Shown one piece after another: positions 1-12,444 of a DNA stretch of 64,000 nucleotides; the first letter of the stretch is position 1, and the number at the start of each line of letters is the position of its first letter. The stretch covers positions 39,247,818 to 39,311,817 of the forward strand of contig CM068315.1 of NCBI GenBank assembly GCA_034766995.1. The letters are read 5' to 3'. A program made the position numbers and the translations under genes. The stretch is from Acanthacorydalis orientalis (Eukaryota > Arthropoda > Insecta > Megaloptera > Corydalidae). The notes under the pieces are model-generated. The model saw only the letters and a list, made by a program, of their open reading frames with translations. It ran no database searches and was not told where the DNA came from.

Positions 1-299
1 TTCACCAGGAGAGAATAAGAATTTCTACTTCCACCTCCGCAACTAGGTTAAATGAAAAGCTTCAGATAATGAGAAAAGGTGAAAGGACAAATTGTGTTGT
101 ATGTTCCAAGAGAAACGAAAAGGAGTGAAGACGTCAAACGAGTGATTACTAGGATATTTATCTAAATAAATCCAGAATGAACATGTTCCATGAGACTGTT
201 TCCAGAGGTACCATACCATGTCGAATTACAAAATGTAAAATTTAAGCTTTATTTAAATCAAAACAAAGCATACTTACAAAATAAATAAATTCATAAACA

Positions 300-409
300 C
301 TTGTACTTTTTCCCTTCAAAACGAAACTTTCCTTTTCGAAAAGTTTCACTACAAAAGAGTGCCAGAGTCGCTGGTCGCTAGTATCAAAAAATGTTCGGTG
401 TGCAAAGGG
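300..409 (+). mobile_element. piggyBac-like terminal fragment with TTAA
   Basis: The run GTGTGCAAAGGG ends directly at TTAA (410-413), the target-site sequence of piggyBac-type elements, whose ends typically begin CCCTTTG read inward. No opposite end is found between 1 and 300, so the rest is lost or lies upstream of the window. Confidence 0.45.
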
Positions 410-826
410 TTAATAATATTTAATTGAATATTTTTGACGAGAATTTTTTTCACAAATTTGAGAGAGCTTCGATCTTGAAATGGTCACGTAGCCATGTATG
501 TTGAATGCCCTTACCTTGGTGTGCAGAACTCTAAAAACAAACGTAATCTTTCTATAATCTTCTGTATTTGTATGAATTGATGATCCTGTCAAACCATAAA
601 ATATTCGGGAAAATTTTTCATTAGGCAAATTTATTGTTCATCTAACTAGGTTGTTAGAACTGTATTGTAAGCAGTTTAGATTATAATAGAATTTGATTAT
701 AAACGAATTACTGCCGAAAAATATGAAATATAAAAAAAACATATATTTATTTAACTTATTAAGCTACAGCAAATCATTGAAAGTTTTGCTGAATTTAATT
801 TCTTTTCTTAATCCATTTCTTTTTTT

Positions 827-908
827 AATTATTTATATCGAGACAATATGGTCTCGATATAAATAATTTTGAAAGTCTTATAAATAATGTTGAAATTTTC
901 AACATTAT
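827..908. repeat. Two adjacent perfect hairpins
   Basis: Arms 827-844 and 851-868 are perfect 18-bp reverse complements with a 6-nt loop. Fifteen bases later, 884-895 and 897-908 form a second perfect hairpin with 12-bp arms and a 1-nt loop. The function is unknown; this could be a remnant of a foldback element. Confidence 0.85.
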
Positions 909-913
909 AACAA

Positions 914-1845
914 ACTGAAATTTAAAAACATTTTCTGTTCTATAATTTCTTGAAAAGTGTTAATTACTTTCTTCAGAATTCTAAAAGATGTTTTTCTTTC
1001 TTAAAACAAAGAGAGAATTATAAACTAATGAAGAGAAATTAAATTTCCGTTAAACAGCAAAACGTTGATTTTTCGATAAATGCTCATTATAAATTTATAT
1101 ATATATATATATATATATACATACATACACTAATATACATTTGAATATATTATGTATAAAGAACAAGTCAGGCAATTAAAATATATTTCGCGAGTAAAAA
1201 GCAGGGAGGCTCTTTCACGCATTTCTCTCGCATTCAGTCCGTTCATTATTCTTCTTCATTGTATTATTGAATTCATTGGGGAGACAAGTACTTCATTACC
1301 GATTTAGAATTTAAGCGGAAAGAAAGCGCAAATAGGATTAAGCGCTGCGTAAAAAAGAAAATGTTCATTTCGCGTGGGGTCGTCGTGGGCTGGAATCGTC
1401 GAAAGTTCGATAACGTGATTATACGAGGACCGAGTTTTTCGGTACTGGTTTGGGTGGGCTTGGGTGGCACTATGAATATTAGCGATCGTCGCGCTAAACA
1501 CCGATCCGACAATGTTTTACAGGATTTTTTTGTATACAGTGGCGTCGATAATTATGATTCGGTTTTATGTTAATAGAATTATTAGAAGAACTTGTAGGAT
1601 CAGTAACCGAAGTAATATTCGATTAATTATTTTGTATACGTTTTCTTAATTAACTTAATTATTTTTAATCATGTTTGATTTTGTCATCAGTTTCTGAACT
1701 GTGTTTTATGTCAATTACTTATTTTATTTGGTGTTTTGTTCACACATTTATTTCAGTTTCATAATTTTAAACAGTCCTTTGATCAAGGAAAAAATAATTT
1801 TGATCTTATCTATTTCTGAATAATTAACCTCTATATTATAATTTC

Positions 1846-1893
<48 letters not shown>

Positions 1894-1920
1894 TGATATA
1901 CACACATTGTTAATCTCGTG
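914..1920. other. Unassigned DNA with (TA)n tracts
   Basis: This stretch holds (TA)n tracts near 1079-1119 and 1850-1890 and a GC-richer island at about 1355-1470. Short overlapping ORFs there have no recognisable similarity and are probably chance. Confidence 0.6.
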
Positions 1921-1924
1921 TACA

Positions 1925-2950
1925 TGTAATGTTTCACACTCTTTAACAGGTTTGTAACGAAATTTAAACGTGATAGAAACAAAATTGAGCTATTTTGATA
2001 CATTTTAATTATAATTCACTTATTATACTCTACTGTATGTATATATTTATTTATTTCTTACATACTGTTCTTAAACTATACTTTAATTTCCAGCCTTTTG
2101 AAGTAATGATTTAATTTTTGTACTAAATTGATCACAGGTACTGATTCCATAAATTCAGTGGTGTTAGTCTGATGGATATTGAGAAATAAGCTTTCTCTTA
2201 ATAATTGCAGCCCTTTACAATTTTTTAGTATATGTATATTGTTTGTGTGCCCATTGCATAGTTTGGATATTTTGTTTGTACATTTATCTCTTTTAAAGTC
2301 TCACCCCCACCTGCCTAACCTAAATTTTTTAATTATTCTTCTTTATAATTTTTGATTTGTGTATTTAAGTTGTCCCTTATTCTTTTGATGACAACGTTGT
2401 AAGAAAATTCAGTGAGTGCTTTGTGTTTTCATCTTCCCACATAATATCTACTTCTTCATTTCTCACCCTTCTACTATTTTTTACCATAATTTGAATTCAT
2501 GTCACTCATTTGTCTTCCGATAAATTAAGATTGATCAGTACATCTAATATTAAATTTGCCCAATTATTTTCATTCTCGCTCTTTAACTGGCTTAACAGAC
2601 ACTTGTATTATACTTACATTCATTATTTTTTAATTTAGAAAAATATTTTACATAAGGTTTTTTTTATGTTAGCATCTCTCGGTAAAGTCCCTATTTGAAG
2701 TAGCACAGCATTATTCACTGCTTTCCTATCTATTCTCAATACACTTTTTAAAAAATGAACTTTATAATTATTTAATTTTTTTGTCGATTCCATACAGGCC
2801 CCAACTCTCGAAGTCATATGTCAAAATTGATTGGATCATGCATTCAGAAATCCTATTAATCACCTTTACTGGTATATTTTTGTCTCTTTACATTACTTTC
2901 TTGATTCCGCTTATAGCTTCCTCAGCTTTCCCACACACAATTTTCTGATT
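1925..2950 (-). mobile_element. Non-LTR retrotransposon 3' part (RT C terminus and 3' UTR), degenerate
   Basis: Read on the minus strand, the segment 2817-2635 encodes SVLRIDRKAVNNAVLLQIG, which resembles the region C-terminal to the RT of insect non-LTR elements (FIKSVLR..RKTVNNAVLLEIG type). Just upstream are residues like KAEEAISGIKKVM in another frame, and downstream there is a broken Cys/His-type segment ending in LRESLFLNIHQTNTTEF. Several frameshifts and stops are present. The 3' UTR-like end at 1925-2040 is repeated at 49985-50085 in the same orientation, which supports a dispersed family. Confidence 0.7.
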
Positions 2951-3688
2951 ATATATATACATAAAAACCGGTAAAATAAAAACGAATTCTTTCATATGGA
3001 AGTATCTCTTTATATTTCAATATATTTCTATAAAGCAAATAAAGAGATTTCGACCTAAGTGATTCTTCAATAACTTATGAACCTCACTACGTACCACTTT
3101 TTTTCGTTTCGTAATAAATATTTATACGATTTTACACATACGTTTCATCTTTTTATTTATGTCGATATTTTTTTATTGGTTGTATATACACAAATTCATA
3201 AATTGGAACAAACCTTATTACTTTTCAAAATAAATATTTTCACTCATTTAAATATATCTTCACTGACTATCAATACAGTAATTATTTCCAATAAATTTTA
3301 ATTAATTTCAATATTTTTACAGACGATTCAATTACAAAGTTTATACAAAAATGTATCAGTTTTTGTGTAAAGGCCACGTTTGCATATCATTGAATATTTA
3401 TGTGGAAAATGTTGGCATATTTCAAATTATTATTTGTATTGATTAGATGATGTTTTTATATTTATTTTGATATAAAATAAAAATATTTTTCTCTCTCATA
3501 TATATATATATATATGTATATACTGATATACATAAATAATATTTATGTATATACGCGCGAATAAACAAGTTATAATTAAAAATTTTCACTTTATGTTTAT
3601 ATAAACTTCGAAACGATTCGATATTTGGATATTAAAGATTAAAGTATACACTACATCAAAGGGAATATTCAGTTTTCAGAAGCTTACA

Positions 3689-3755
<67 letters not shown>

Positions 3756-4620
3756 GTATTATGTATAAATATATAAATTTTTAGTATCTATTTTCCAGCT
3801 GTTACGTTTCATTTACCTCACTGTCACACCAGACGACATAAAAACGAACTAATTATTTATTTTGATGGATTAACAGTGTTTCACATCAAACGTGGATTTT
3901 GAACGGATGTTGTTACATGTACAGTAGATACTGGAATAAAGCCACCGTTACGTTTTCGATATTTATATGCACACACTAATTATATGTTGTTTTCGGGTAA
4001 TGTCAAACGGTAATGAAATTTTGTTTGTTCATGCATACATAGATACATGTTGAAATAGAATTCAGGCCATGCGTGTAATTTAATATTTAGTATCGTAAAT
4101 GTTTATTGTACTCGATATTGTTGATGTATATTTACTACTAAAGTAGAAACATGTGATATAAGTTCTGGTAAAAAATTAAAAATGGTACGAAAAACTATTT
4201 TCGTGAATAATTTCTTTTCTCACTACCGTCAAGTTTTTTCTGGTCGAAAAATGATCTACAGATTATTATTTTTAATTGCTACTTAAGTGCATTTCTATGA
4301 TGGTGTCATCATAGTCGCTTGAAAGCAGAGATTGTCAAACCTATTTGGCCTACTATCCCCCTTTTTAGAAAAAAAATACTCAACGCCTCCCCTGAAAATC
4401 TACCTTTTTTATGCGAACGAACAGAGAGGTCCAGTGATAGATTCGCATTGTTTTATGTATCTGTTTGTTTCAACCTACGGAACATAGTAAAGAAAAGTGT
4501 TATAAATAAGATGCCTTGACGCTTAAATTATAAAATTATTTATTTAAATCAACCATAGTAGCGTTCGCATTACACACAGAAAATTAATATGATGAAGTAT
4601 AATTAAAATAAAAATTACAT
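2951..4620. other. AT-rich unassigned DNA with (TA)n
   Basis: No coding similarity was seen. It contains a short (TA)n tract near 3500-3515 and a long one at 3691-3745. The small ORFs at 3077-3301 and 4319-4519 are unsupported. Confidence 0.6.
3691..3745. repeat. (TA)n microsatellite, about 55 bp
   Basis: This is an essentially pure TA dinucleotide run ending in TATGTATG. Confidence 0.98.
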
Positions 4621-4624
4621 TTGA

Positions 4625-4890
4625 TTGTTAAGATCTGTCGGTGGACTTGACCGCAAGTTGGTTATGAAATGCATTTTGTGTGTTCATTTGGAAAATAATG
4701 TAGTCACTGTAGATTATGACCATGTCGAGTATATGATTCGAAAAATCATTGAAGAGTATCGTACATGGGGTTTGGAGGTAAACATCGACAAAACTCAATA
4801 TATGTGCATAGGAGGTACACAACAAGATTTAACGCTAAATACGGGACAAGCTATAAAACGATGCGAAGAATATAAGTACCTACGAGGATG
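4625..4890 (+). mobile_element. RTE-clade non-LTR reverse transcriptase fragment
   Basis: The frame encodes DYDHVEYMIRKIIEEYRTWG, then LEVNIDKTQYMCIGGTQQDL and IKRCEEYKYL. This matches the stretch just after the catalytic FADD box in RTE-type reverse transcriptases (DYDDLEYMTRKLIEEY..WGL..N..KT.Y.CIGG). The FADD motif itself is absent. After EEYKYL the similarity stops and the frame continues into unrelated sequence to a stop at 4937. It is therefore a short, 5'- and 3'-truncated fragment. Confidence 0.85.
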
Positions 4891-5063
4891 GTCCCCGTCC
4901 TGTACCCGTCCTGACCTAGAGATGGCGGTAGTTGTTTGAAAAATATCACCGTATTAGAAAGTACACAATCTATAAAGCATATGTTTCAAGTTTGAGGACG
5001 CCACGTTGTTAAGTATTTGTTTGGCAGCCATCAATAGTGAACGTTTTCAGTGAATTTGTGAAA

Positions 5064-5683
5064 ATGGAGAAAATTGGTCATCGTTACGTGATACAATACT
5101 TTTATTTGAAAGGCCTCAGCCCAGCCAATATAAAAGCTGAACTGGATTCTACTCTGGGTGAGTCTGCTCCTTCGTTTACAACAGTGAAATATCGGGTAGT
5201 AGAGTTTAAACGAGACCGTATGAGCTGCCAAGACGAGCATCGCAGTGGTCGATCAAATGAGGTGACGACTCCAGAAATGGCGAAGAAAATCTACAAAGCG
5301 GTACTGGATGATCGTCGACTGAAAGTGCGCGAGCTAGCAGACATAGTAGGCATTTCAAAAAGTGCCGTACATCGCATATTATCTGAAAATTTGGACATGA
5401 GAAAGCTGTGTGCAAGATGGGTGCCGCGTTTGCTCACACTCGAGCAAAAACAGTGGCGTGAAGATGTTTCAATTGAGTGTTTGCGAAGTTTCACAGCAAC
5501 AAAGTAGAATTTTTGCGCCGTTTCATAACCATGGATGAAACATGGGTCCATCACTTCACACCCGAGACAAAAGAACAATCAAAACAATGGACTGAAAAGG
5601 GAGAACCGGCTCCGAGGAAGGCGAAGTTCCCAAACTTGAAAAAATGGCTCAGTGGTCAATGTGAAGAATTGTCAAATTTATAG
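5064..5683 (+). pseudogene. Mariner transposase, frameshifted and internally deleted
   Basis: From the ATG at 5064 (chosen over 5037 because MEKIGHRYVIQYFYLKG is the usual family start) the frame gives the N-terminal helix-turn-helix region, with KVRELADIVGISKSAVHRIL and CARWVPRLLTLEQKQWRED as landmarks. A frameshift near 5500 moves the reading to the next frame, which continues NKVEFLRRFITMDETWVHHF and TKEQSKQW. MDETW holds the first catalytic Asp. Then APRKAK jumps directly to FPNLKKWLSGQ, a C-terminal landmark, so the block with the second and third catalytic Asp (HDNAP..YSPDLAP) is deleted. The product cannot be active. Terminal inverted repeats were not identified. It lies about 170 bp after an RTE fragment. 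Confidence 0.92.
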
Positions 5684-6432
5684 TAATATTACGGCTTTTT
5701 TATTTTCCAAATATTAACTGTTTATAGATAAATTATACACTGTTAATATTTTTTCAACTTAAACAAATATTGCGGTTGTTTATTTTTTCTCATAAATCGA
5801 ATTACCATTTTTTTTACTCTTTGTTTTTTATTTTAACGAAATTATATACATGTTATTATTAATAAAACAAAGAGAACATGTCATGTACAATTATGCTATT
5901 CGGATATAAAAATGAATAATATATTTAAATTTCTTTGTAATCAAAGAACATGTACGATATGTCGTCACTGAATTAATAAAAAAAAAATGTTCACATTAAT
6001 TTGTTGCTATTGATTTTATGCTTGTCTATAGATAACGTACGTTTAACGTCCACATTTGTGTGCCGATTATAAAAATAATAAAGTAATCCTTTACATACGG
6101 ATGCTACTACAACAAAGGATTCCATGATAATCTAGCGTTGTGTTTATGTCAGTTTGTATTTATGTATTCTCATATATATATATATATATATATGTATGTA
6201 TATATATATATATATATATGTATAGTATAAAATGATCAAATGTTTGTATCCATGTGTGTGTGTGTATGTATGCTTGTGCATATTTTGTCCGTTTGTTGTG
6301 CATTTAAAATCGTTTTCACCGTTCTGAACACGAGTCCTTTGAATTTATACATTTATATTCAAATTGAAATTAACTAACGAGAATTTTACTGAAGGATTGT
6401 TTGTTACTCTTTGTAAATATTATAGTATGATC

Positions 6433-6479
<47 letters not shown>

Positions 6480-7207
6480 TATGTTATAAATACGGTGCAG
6501 TATGTTTGATTAAATACTGAAAACTAGTAAATTAACTTTGTTAATTTAATCTGTAGATTTTATACCAATTATTTTAATTGGATTTGCACGAATGATCAAT
6601 AATTAACTCAACATATATCACTAAATACAATACAAGAACTTTTAAAGTTGTGGGTATTTTAACTTTGTAATTTTACAGAATGTTTTGTACATAATGTTGT
6701 TTAATAAAATTAACAGATCCATGTCATGTCAGGACATTTAGATGGAAATTTAGCTTATGTTATTTGTTATTTAAAAATAAATAGGCTTCGTAATAAAAGT
6801 AACGAATAAAAGCTGAAAATATTGTTATTATTTCATAAACTTGGCTATTAATAGCAAACCTTCGTAAGTACTTTGGAACTCCGATGGGTACACTATGTGA
6901 TACAACCTTGTCAGGGAAGTTATGAAAAAGTACTCCACTTTTTTTGATGATGCCCGATCCATGAGACATTTCAGTTATTAGAATAGCGCAAGTTGTAAGT
7001 CTCAGTGTTCAGTATTCGTTCCCGTGGAAAGGCCACAAATCCTTTATCCAAACACTGGAGTATTTGTGAAAGTAAACGATTTATTTGATTGAAATATTTT
7101 TCTTATCGCTTATATCGAACTTAATAAAGTGATTGATTGATCAAATAATAGCTAAAAAAACTATAATTATTTTTATAAAAATTCCCAATAATTAATTCTT
7201 TTTATAC

Positions 7208-7263
7208 TTTTATGTATATTTCGATGGCTATAGCTTTTTATGTATATTTCGATGGCTATAGCT
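7208..7263. repeat. 28-bp tandem duplication
   Basis: Two adjacent identical copies of a unit containing TATTTCGATGGCTATAGC have a period of 28 bp. A recent slippage or duplication event is likely. Confidence 0.95.
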
Positions 7264-7748
7264 TTATCTTATAAAAATGAAAAATGTATTTGTTATGCCT
7301 GTGCTTTGAGAATAGTGAAATTATCATCGAAATTCATATAAGTATATCAATATAAACAATAATAACTTATTAGAGATTTTAACAAACAACTTTTGTTGGT
7401 TTTATTTAAAATGTTAAATAAATTAACATTCTGCAATATTAAATCATTAAGACAAATTTTCCAGTTCTCCTATATGTCGATGTTGTAATTGTGGCCTTAG
7501 AGCTTAATTTACTTTTTTTTAAATTTGTAAATCATATATTTCACTATTTTAATTGACATTAATCCATAAAACATGAATTTTAAAGGTGTTTCATTAAATT
7601 CGGATGTTACAATTTAATTTCATTTTTTTAAGAAACTTTTCATTTTAAGAAAACTGAAAAATACATTTCCATCAAAGAAGCTAAATCAGATTCCAAAATT
7701 ACTTTTTCACTTACCTCATAAATCACATAAGATTTTTCTACACCTTAC

Positions 7749-7772
7749 TATGGAACAAATATTTGTTCCATA
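7749..7772. repeat. 24-bp perfect palindrome
   Basis: The sequence TATGGAACAAAT is followed immediately by its reverse complement. Confidence 0.95.
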
Positions 7773-7899
7773 TGGGACAAATATCTTGTCAAAATACAGT
7801 AAATTATATTTATTAATGAAATGACCCAAAATGTAATAATAAATTCATTTGAAAAACAATTTTTCTTTCATCTAACAGTAAATTTTATATCGAATTATC

Positions 7900-7949
<50 letters not shown>

Positions 7950-8099
7950 CATACATACAACCCCATGTATGGCTTTGTGGTGTGACTCGTTTTTTGATGC
8001 TAAGGGTTCATATATACTTCAATGGAAAAGTTACGATTTTTCGTGATACGTTTTTATTATATCGAGAATGTGTGATGTAAAATTGAATCGTGTTCTCAC

Positions 8100-8460
8100 C
8101 TTTTAGACACACACTTGTGTGTGTGTATATATATATTTTGCAAGGGATAGACGAACGTGCTTCGAGCCCTTCCATCGGCGTAGCTTAGCTTGTTTAGATA
8201 TCCATTTTCGAAATGTGTTCTCTGTCTAATATAAAATCCGTACGCCCTCATATACCACCACTGACGTTGACTACAACAGCGTTTAGATTTTTCCCGACTG
8301 ATCCGACATGACAACGATTCTCGTTTCTCCGTCAGATTTGACTTCGACCTTATTGACTGCTCGCGGCAATCGTTACGTGATGATACAGCACGCCAGGATT
8401 TTTTTGACAGAATTTTTTTATGGGTTTGTAAACACGGTATGCTCGAAATAAATCTCGAAT
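8100..8460. other. GC-richer unassigned island
   Basis: This is non-repetitive, mixed-composition DNA beside (TA)n tracts. The overlapping minus-strand ORF at 8096-8554 runs into translated (TA)n (IYIY) and has no family similarity, so I do not call it coding. Confidence 0.5.
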
Positions 8461-8500
8461 TGAAAATAAACATGTTCACATTTAGGTGTTTATATGTATG

Positions 8501-8549
<49 letters not shown>
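8501..8549. repeat. (TA)n microsatellite
   Basis: This is a pure TA run of about 49 bp. Confidence 0.95.
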
Positions 8550-8552
<3 letters not shown>

Positions 8553-9077
8553 ACTACATCTTATCCATAGGGATTTATTGAGCATTGGATTGTTAGACGC
8601 TAAAGATGATATGTGTCTAGACTCAAAAAATATCAATTAACCTGTTAGCTATGTATGATGAGTATACCCGTCATGAAGATGGATTTGAGAATAAAATTGT
8701 TGATTTTTCAAGAAAATCAAATGCCATTTCGTTACAATTTAATTCAATTTTACAGTGGTTGCATATATTATATAATATACTCGTCTTCATTTTTGGGACA
8801 CAATGTAGATGTACACTTTTAAAATAGGGCGACACGGCTAACAAGTTAAGGAATATAGGAGCATATATATCCATAATTTATAAACACACAACGTTGTTAT
8901 TTATTTATTTTTAAATTTTTATACTTTTGAAGTAGTTGTAATTAATTTAAAGAATTCATTTACCACTTTCTTACATTTTCTGTCTGATTTGTCTGATAAA
9001 ATATTGTCATTTTTAAAAATTCTGTACGGTTTTTCCTTCCAGAAACAATTATTAATAGTTTTTTTAGTAGCTTCTTA

Positions 9078-9295
9078 AAATTATTTTCACTCGTACCACA
9101 AATTATAAAATGTTTTTTTTTTAAGAAAAATGTTTACAAAAAAGATATATTTCTGTCTTAGCATTTTGAATGTGACAGTATCGCCTTCTAAGTACGTCTA
9201 ACCAACAATTAAAAGTTATCAATTAATGAATATTTTAATTTAAAAAATGTGTGGCTTGTGGTACGACTCAAAAAATCATTTATGAAAGTGAATTT
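9078..9295. mobile_element. Long-TIR MITE-like element, copy 1
   Basis: The left arm TTATTTTCACTCGTACCACA is mirrored on the right by TGTGGCTTGTGGTACGACTC followed by ATGAAAGTGAATTT. It belongs to the dispersed family also seen at 19085, 31412, 34985, 36835 and 44665. It has no coding capacity. Confidence 0.65.
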
Positions 9296-9299
9296 AGCA

Positions 9300-10337
9300 A
9301 CAATGCTAGAACTAAATTGGGGTTCATTTTGTATATGGTTTTCTGTGGAGCGATTTTGTGATAATTTTTTTCTTCGATCAATGATTTTTTCACAATAAAA
9401 TATATTCTTCATTCAAGTTATCTCCACAGAGTTCACAATTATTACTTTATTCACTTAAATAGTTTGTTTTTCAATTACTCTTAAGTCAAACTAATCTACT
9501 ACCATCCACTTTCGTTCATTTCTGTAAAATCTGAGAATTGTATGCGTCACTCCTACAATACAGTTCTAGCACTGTTGTTAGGTTCACTTTTACAAATGAA
9601 TTATTTTCTTCCACCAACAAAAACACAAAAAAATTTATACAAAAATTCCCAAAAAATGATTAAAGATCATTTTTATTAAGGCTTATGTGTATTTCTAAGG
9701 CAAACTCTATCATATCATACGTAGAACGCTCAAGTACAGAAAAATCTCTTATACCTTTATAATCTTTTCCATTTGTAACTAAATTCCTATAACAAAGCAT
9801 TTTTGTTTCAATTTTCCTGTATTCTTAAATTCCCTTTTATCTACATTTAATTATTAATATACTTCTTTAACGTCTGCACAGAAATCGTTATTTGTGCTTG
9901 TTACAATATTCATCTTTTGTATTTCTAACTGTTTTTCTGTTTTTTTTCCGATCTATTTTATTTATTGATTTTACTAGTCTATCAACAATTAACTATAAAT
10001 TATCTATGAATCTGATAGTTTCTTTATTCAGTATATAATATTAAATAGGATCAATGAGTTTTCTATTTTTTATTATATTGCATAATTCATGTTATATCGC
10101 GTGCAGGAATACAAATAACAGACACATTTTATGTTTAAATGCATTCTCTTTATATTTCTTCATCTTTAAAACATCAGAAAATAGAAACATTTTAAAATAA
10201 AATACGGTAATATTCAATGTAGAATAAAAATAAGTAAACAGTACTGCAATACAGAATGTTTTTTTTAAATATTTATATTTACAAATTACTTTTGTACAAA
10301 TAAGAATAAAAGTAACTATGAATACATATTTTATATG

Positions 10338-10390
<53 letters not shown>

Positions 10391-10621
10391 GAGATTGTTT
10401 CCACTGTTGTATATCTCTGCAGACATATCAGTGCACTCCTGAGCATACACTGATCATGTCAAGAGATATATTTTCAATAAAGGATATGTCTGATCCTGAA
10501 TCACAATATACCATAATAAATCAATAATGCTTTTCGATTGTACTGTTGAGAGCTTTCTTTAAATCTATGAAGCACAGGTAAGAAGTTACGTTGTTCTCTT
10601 TAGTGTAGGTGTTATTTAAAT

Positions 10622-10654
<33 letters not shown>

Positions 10655-10993
10655 CATACATACATATATAAACAAACTTCTTATAAATCATTTCATCTCG
10701 AGACGTACTTAATATTGGAAGTACGAGTATTTACGGATGGTTAGTTACGATTATTTTCAAGAGCGTTATTTTATATTTCGTTCTGTAAGACATTTGGATT
10801 TGTTTATGTTTATTTATTTTCAAATTGAAAAGTTCTTTCTGGTCGAGTAATATGGATTTATATTTTAAGTATTCTGTCTTTATAGTCGAAATGGTAGAAG
10901 TGAAATGATTAGTGATTAGATGTTCTGGTAAATGTGAATAAATTTGAGAGATTTTTAACATGTATTTTGTTAGAAATAGAAACATATTGCAAT

Positions 10994-11025
<32 letters not shown>

Positions 11026-11220
11026 CAATAATTAATATTCAGTTATATTTTTTTGACATTGATCTCTTCAGATAAATATGATTTGATTTTTATTCTTATT
11101 CATTTTTAAACGATGTTCTGGTTAGATAGTCCAAGTGAGATAGAAAGATTCGCCTGATAAAATTTAAAAGGAAAAAGAAAATCCAAAACTAGTTCATGTA
11201 TTATTACTATTTAAGGGGTA
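9300..11220. other. AT-rich unassigned DNA with (TA)n
   Basis: Apart from (TA)n tracts at about 10342-10386, 10630-10654 and 10994-11020, nothing recognisable was seen. Confidence 0.6.
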
Positions 11221-11222
11221 TT

Positions 11223-11862
11223 CAGTAGGAAATCTCCGTACAACACGGATTCTCTCTAACACGGTTTGAGAATTGTGAAAATTTTGTGGAAATAGCATCT
11301 AAGATAAACCAAATTGATTCAGAGAACGATAGCACAGATTGAAACGCTGAACTTCAAAATTTTATCATAAAAAGCATACAGGAAGGCATAAACTTATCCG
11401 AACAATCGGAGTTATATTTTGTAAATGCAGATTCTTCTAATGAAAGAAGCGCCACATTTAAGAGAAAACTTCATGAATACTTAGCTCCATACAACGAAAT
11501 TTATATAAATCTCTTAGGTAAAAGCAAACAACAGAAAATAACGGATTTTTTGCAAAAAGTAGAGCATAGAAATCAAAATAGTACAGGAGAAAACTCAGAA
11601 AGTGAGGTTATTTTCCCAAAAAGAAAACGTCTTCATTAAATGATGTTTAGCAGTGATGGAGAAAAAAACAATACGTTATATTAATATGTCATACTTTTGA
11701 TCAATTACCGTTTGGTTTAATAAACATATTTATTTTAGTCATAAAAAGAAAATAGTATAGTTTTGTTAATTTTTGGAACTTGACCCTGTTTTTATAATAG
11801 TTCCTTGTTTCGTATAACACGGTATTTTTTATGAACCTAACGACTGTGTTATACGGGGGTTA

Positions 11863-11863
<1 letters not shown>
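11223..11863 (+). mobile_element. pogo/Tigger-like DNA transposon, internally deleted
   Basis: The left end begins CAGTAGGAAATCTCCGTACA. The right end, read inward from 11863, begins GTAACCCCCGTATAACACAG, so the two ends form imperfect terminal inverted repeats of pogo type. The 641-bp element holds only the C-terminal part of a transposase (11271-11639). The right end runs straight into a 66-bp (TA)n tract, so the TA target duplication cannot be read there. Confidence 0.72.
11271..11639 (+). pseudogene. pogo-like transposase C terminus
   Basis: A 123-codon frame with one internal stop (after ENDSTD) encodes IIKSIQEGINLSEQSELYFV and, near the end, KQQKITDFLQK, then a basic FPKRKRLH tail and a stop. 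Acidic C-terminal tails with a QxxITDFF-type motif are known in pogo transposases, where the motif binds PCNA; the match here is by eye. The DNA-binding domain and the DDE catalytic core are absent. I infer a remnant of a deleted element rather than a host gene. Confidence 0.65.

Positions 11864-11864
<1 letters not shown>

Positions 11865-11930
<66 letters not shown>
11865..11930. repeat. (TA)n microsatellite, 66 bp
   Basis: This is a pure TA run lying exactly between the pogo-like right end and the RTE tail. Confidence 0.98.
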
Positions 11931-11935
<5 letters not shown>

Positions 11936-11937
11936 TA

Positions 11938-12371
11938 TACTACCAGTCCTTGCCTACGGCAACGAAACATGGGTGCTTAACGCCAAAATAGTTCCGACTC
12001 CAAACAACACAACGAAGTATGGAAAGATGCATGTTGGGAATAACAAGAAGAGATAGAAACAGAATAGAATGGATACGAAAACAAACAGGAGTCACAGATA
12101 TAATAAGAATAGTAAAGAGTCTGAAATGTAAATGGGCGGGACATGGGCAAGAAGAGAGGACTACCGGTAGACGAGAGAAATTATTGACTGGGAACCAAGG
12201 AATATGAAAAGACCCAGAAAGAGACCAATGAACAGATGGGATAAGGATATTAAAAACTTTCTTGGAAATCTGTGGAAAAGAGAGGCACTGAATCGAAAAA
12301 AATGGAAAATCATGGAAGAGGCCTTTATCCAGCAGTGGATTAACAGAGGCTGAAGATGATGATGATGATGA

Positions 12372-12375
<4 letters not shown>
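11938..12375 (+). mobile_element. RTE-type non-LTR retrotransposon 3' tail ending in (GAT)n
   Basis: Across frame shifts it encodes YGNETWVLN (the YGxETW landmark after the RT domain), MERCMLGITRRDRNRIEWIR, VKSLKCKWAGH and an end reading WKIMEEAFIQQW-like in the third frame. This is the standard C terminus of RTE-type ORF2. It finishes with eight GAT repeats at 12352-12375, a simple-repeat tail typical of RTE elements, which run directly into (TA)n. A truncated second copy of the same 3' end lies on the minus strand at 50142-50275. Confidence 0.85.

Positions 12376-12442
<67 letters not shown>
12374..12442. repeat. (TA)n microsatellite, 69 bp
   Basis: The TA run is continuous with the RTE (GAT)n tail. 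Confidence 0.98.

Positions 12443-12444
<2 letters not shown>

Larger units (their letters stand above)
5690..8090. other. AT-rich unassigned DNA with microsatellites
   Basis: This stretch contains (TA)n at about 6174-6222, 6437-6475 and 7906-7946, a 28-bp tandem duplication at 7208-7263 and a 24-bp palindrome at 7749-7772. No ORF has recognisable similarity. Confidence 0.6.

Noticed and set aside
8096..8554. 152-aa minus-strand ORF
   Set aside because: The N terminus is translated (TA)n and the rest matches no family I recognise; it is probably a chance open frame in a GC-richer island.
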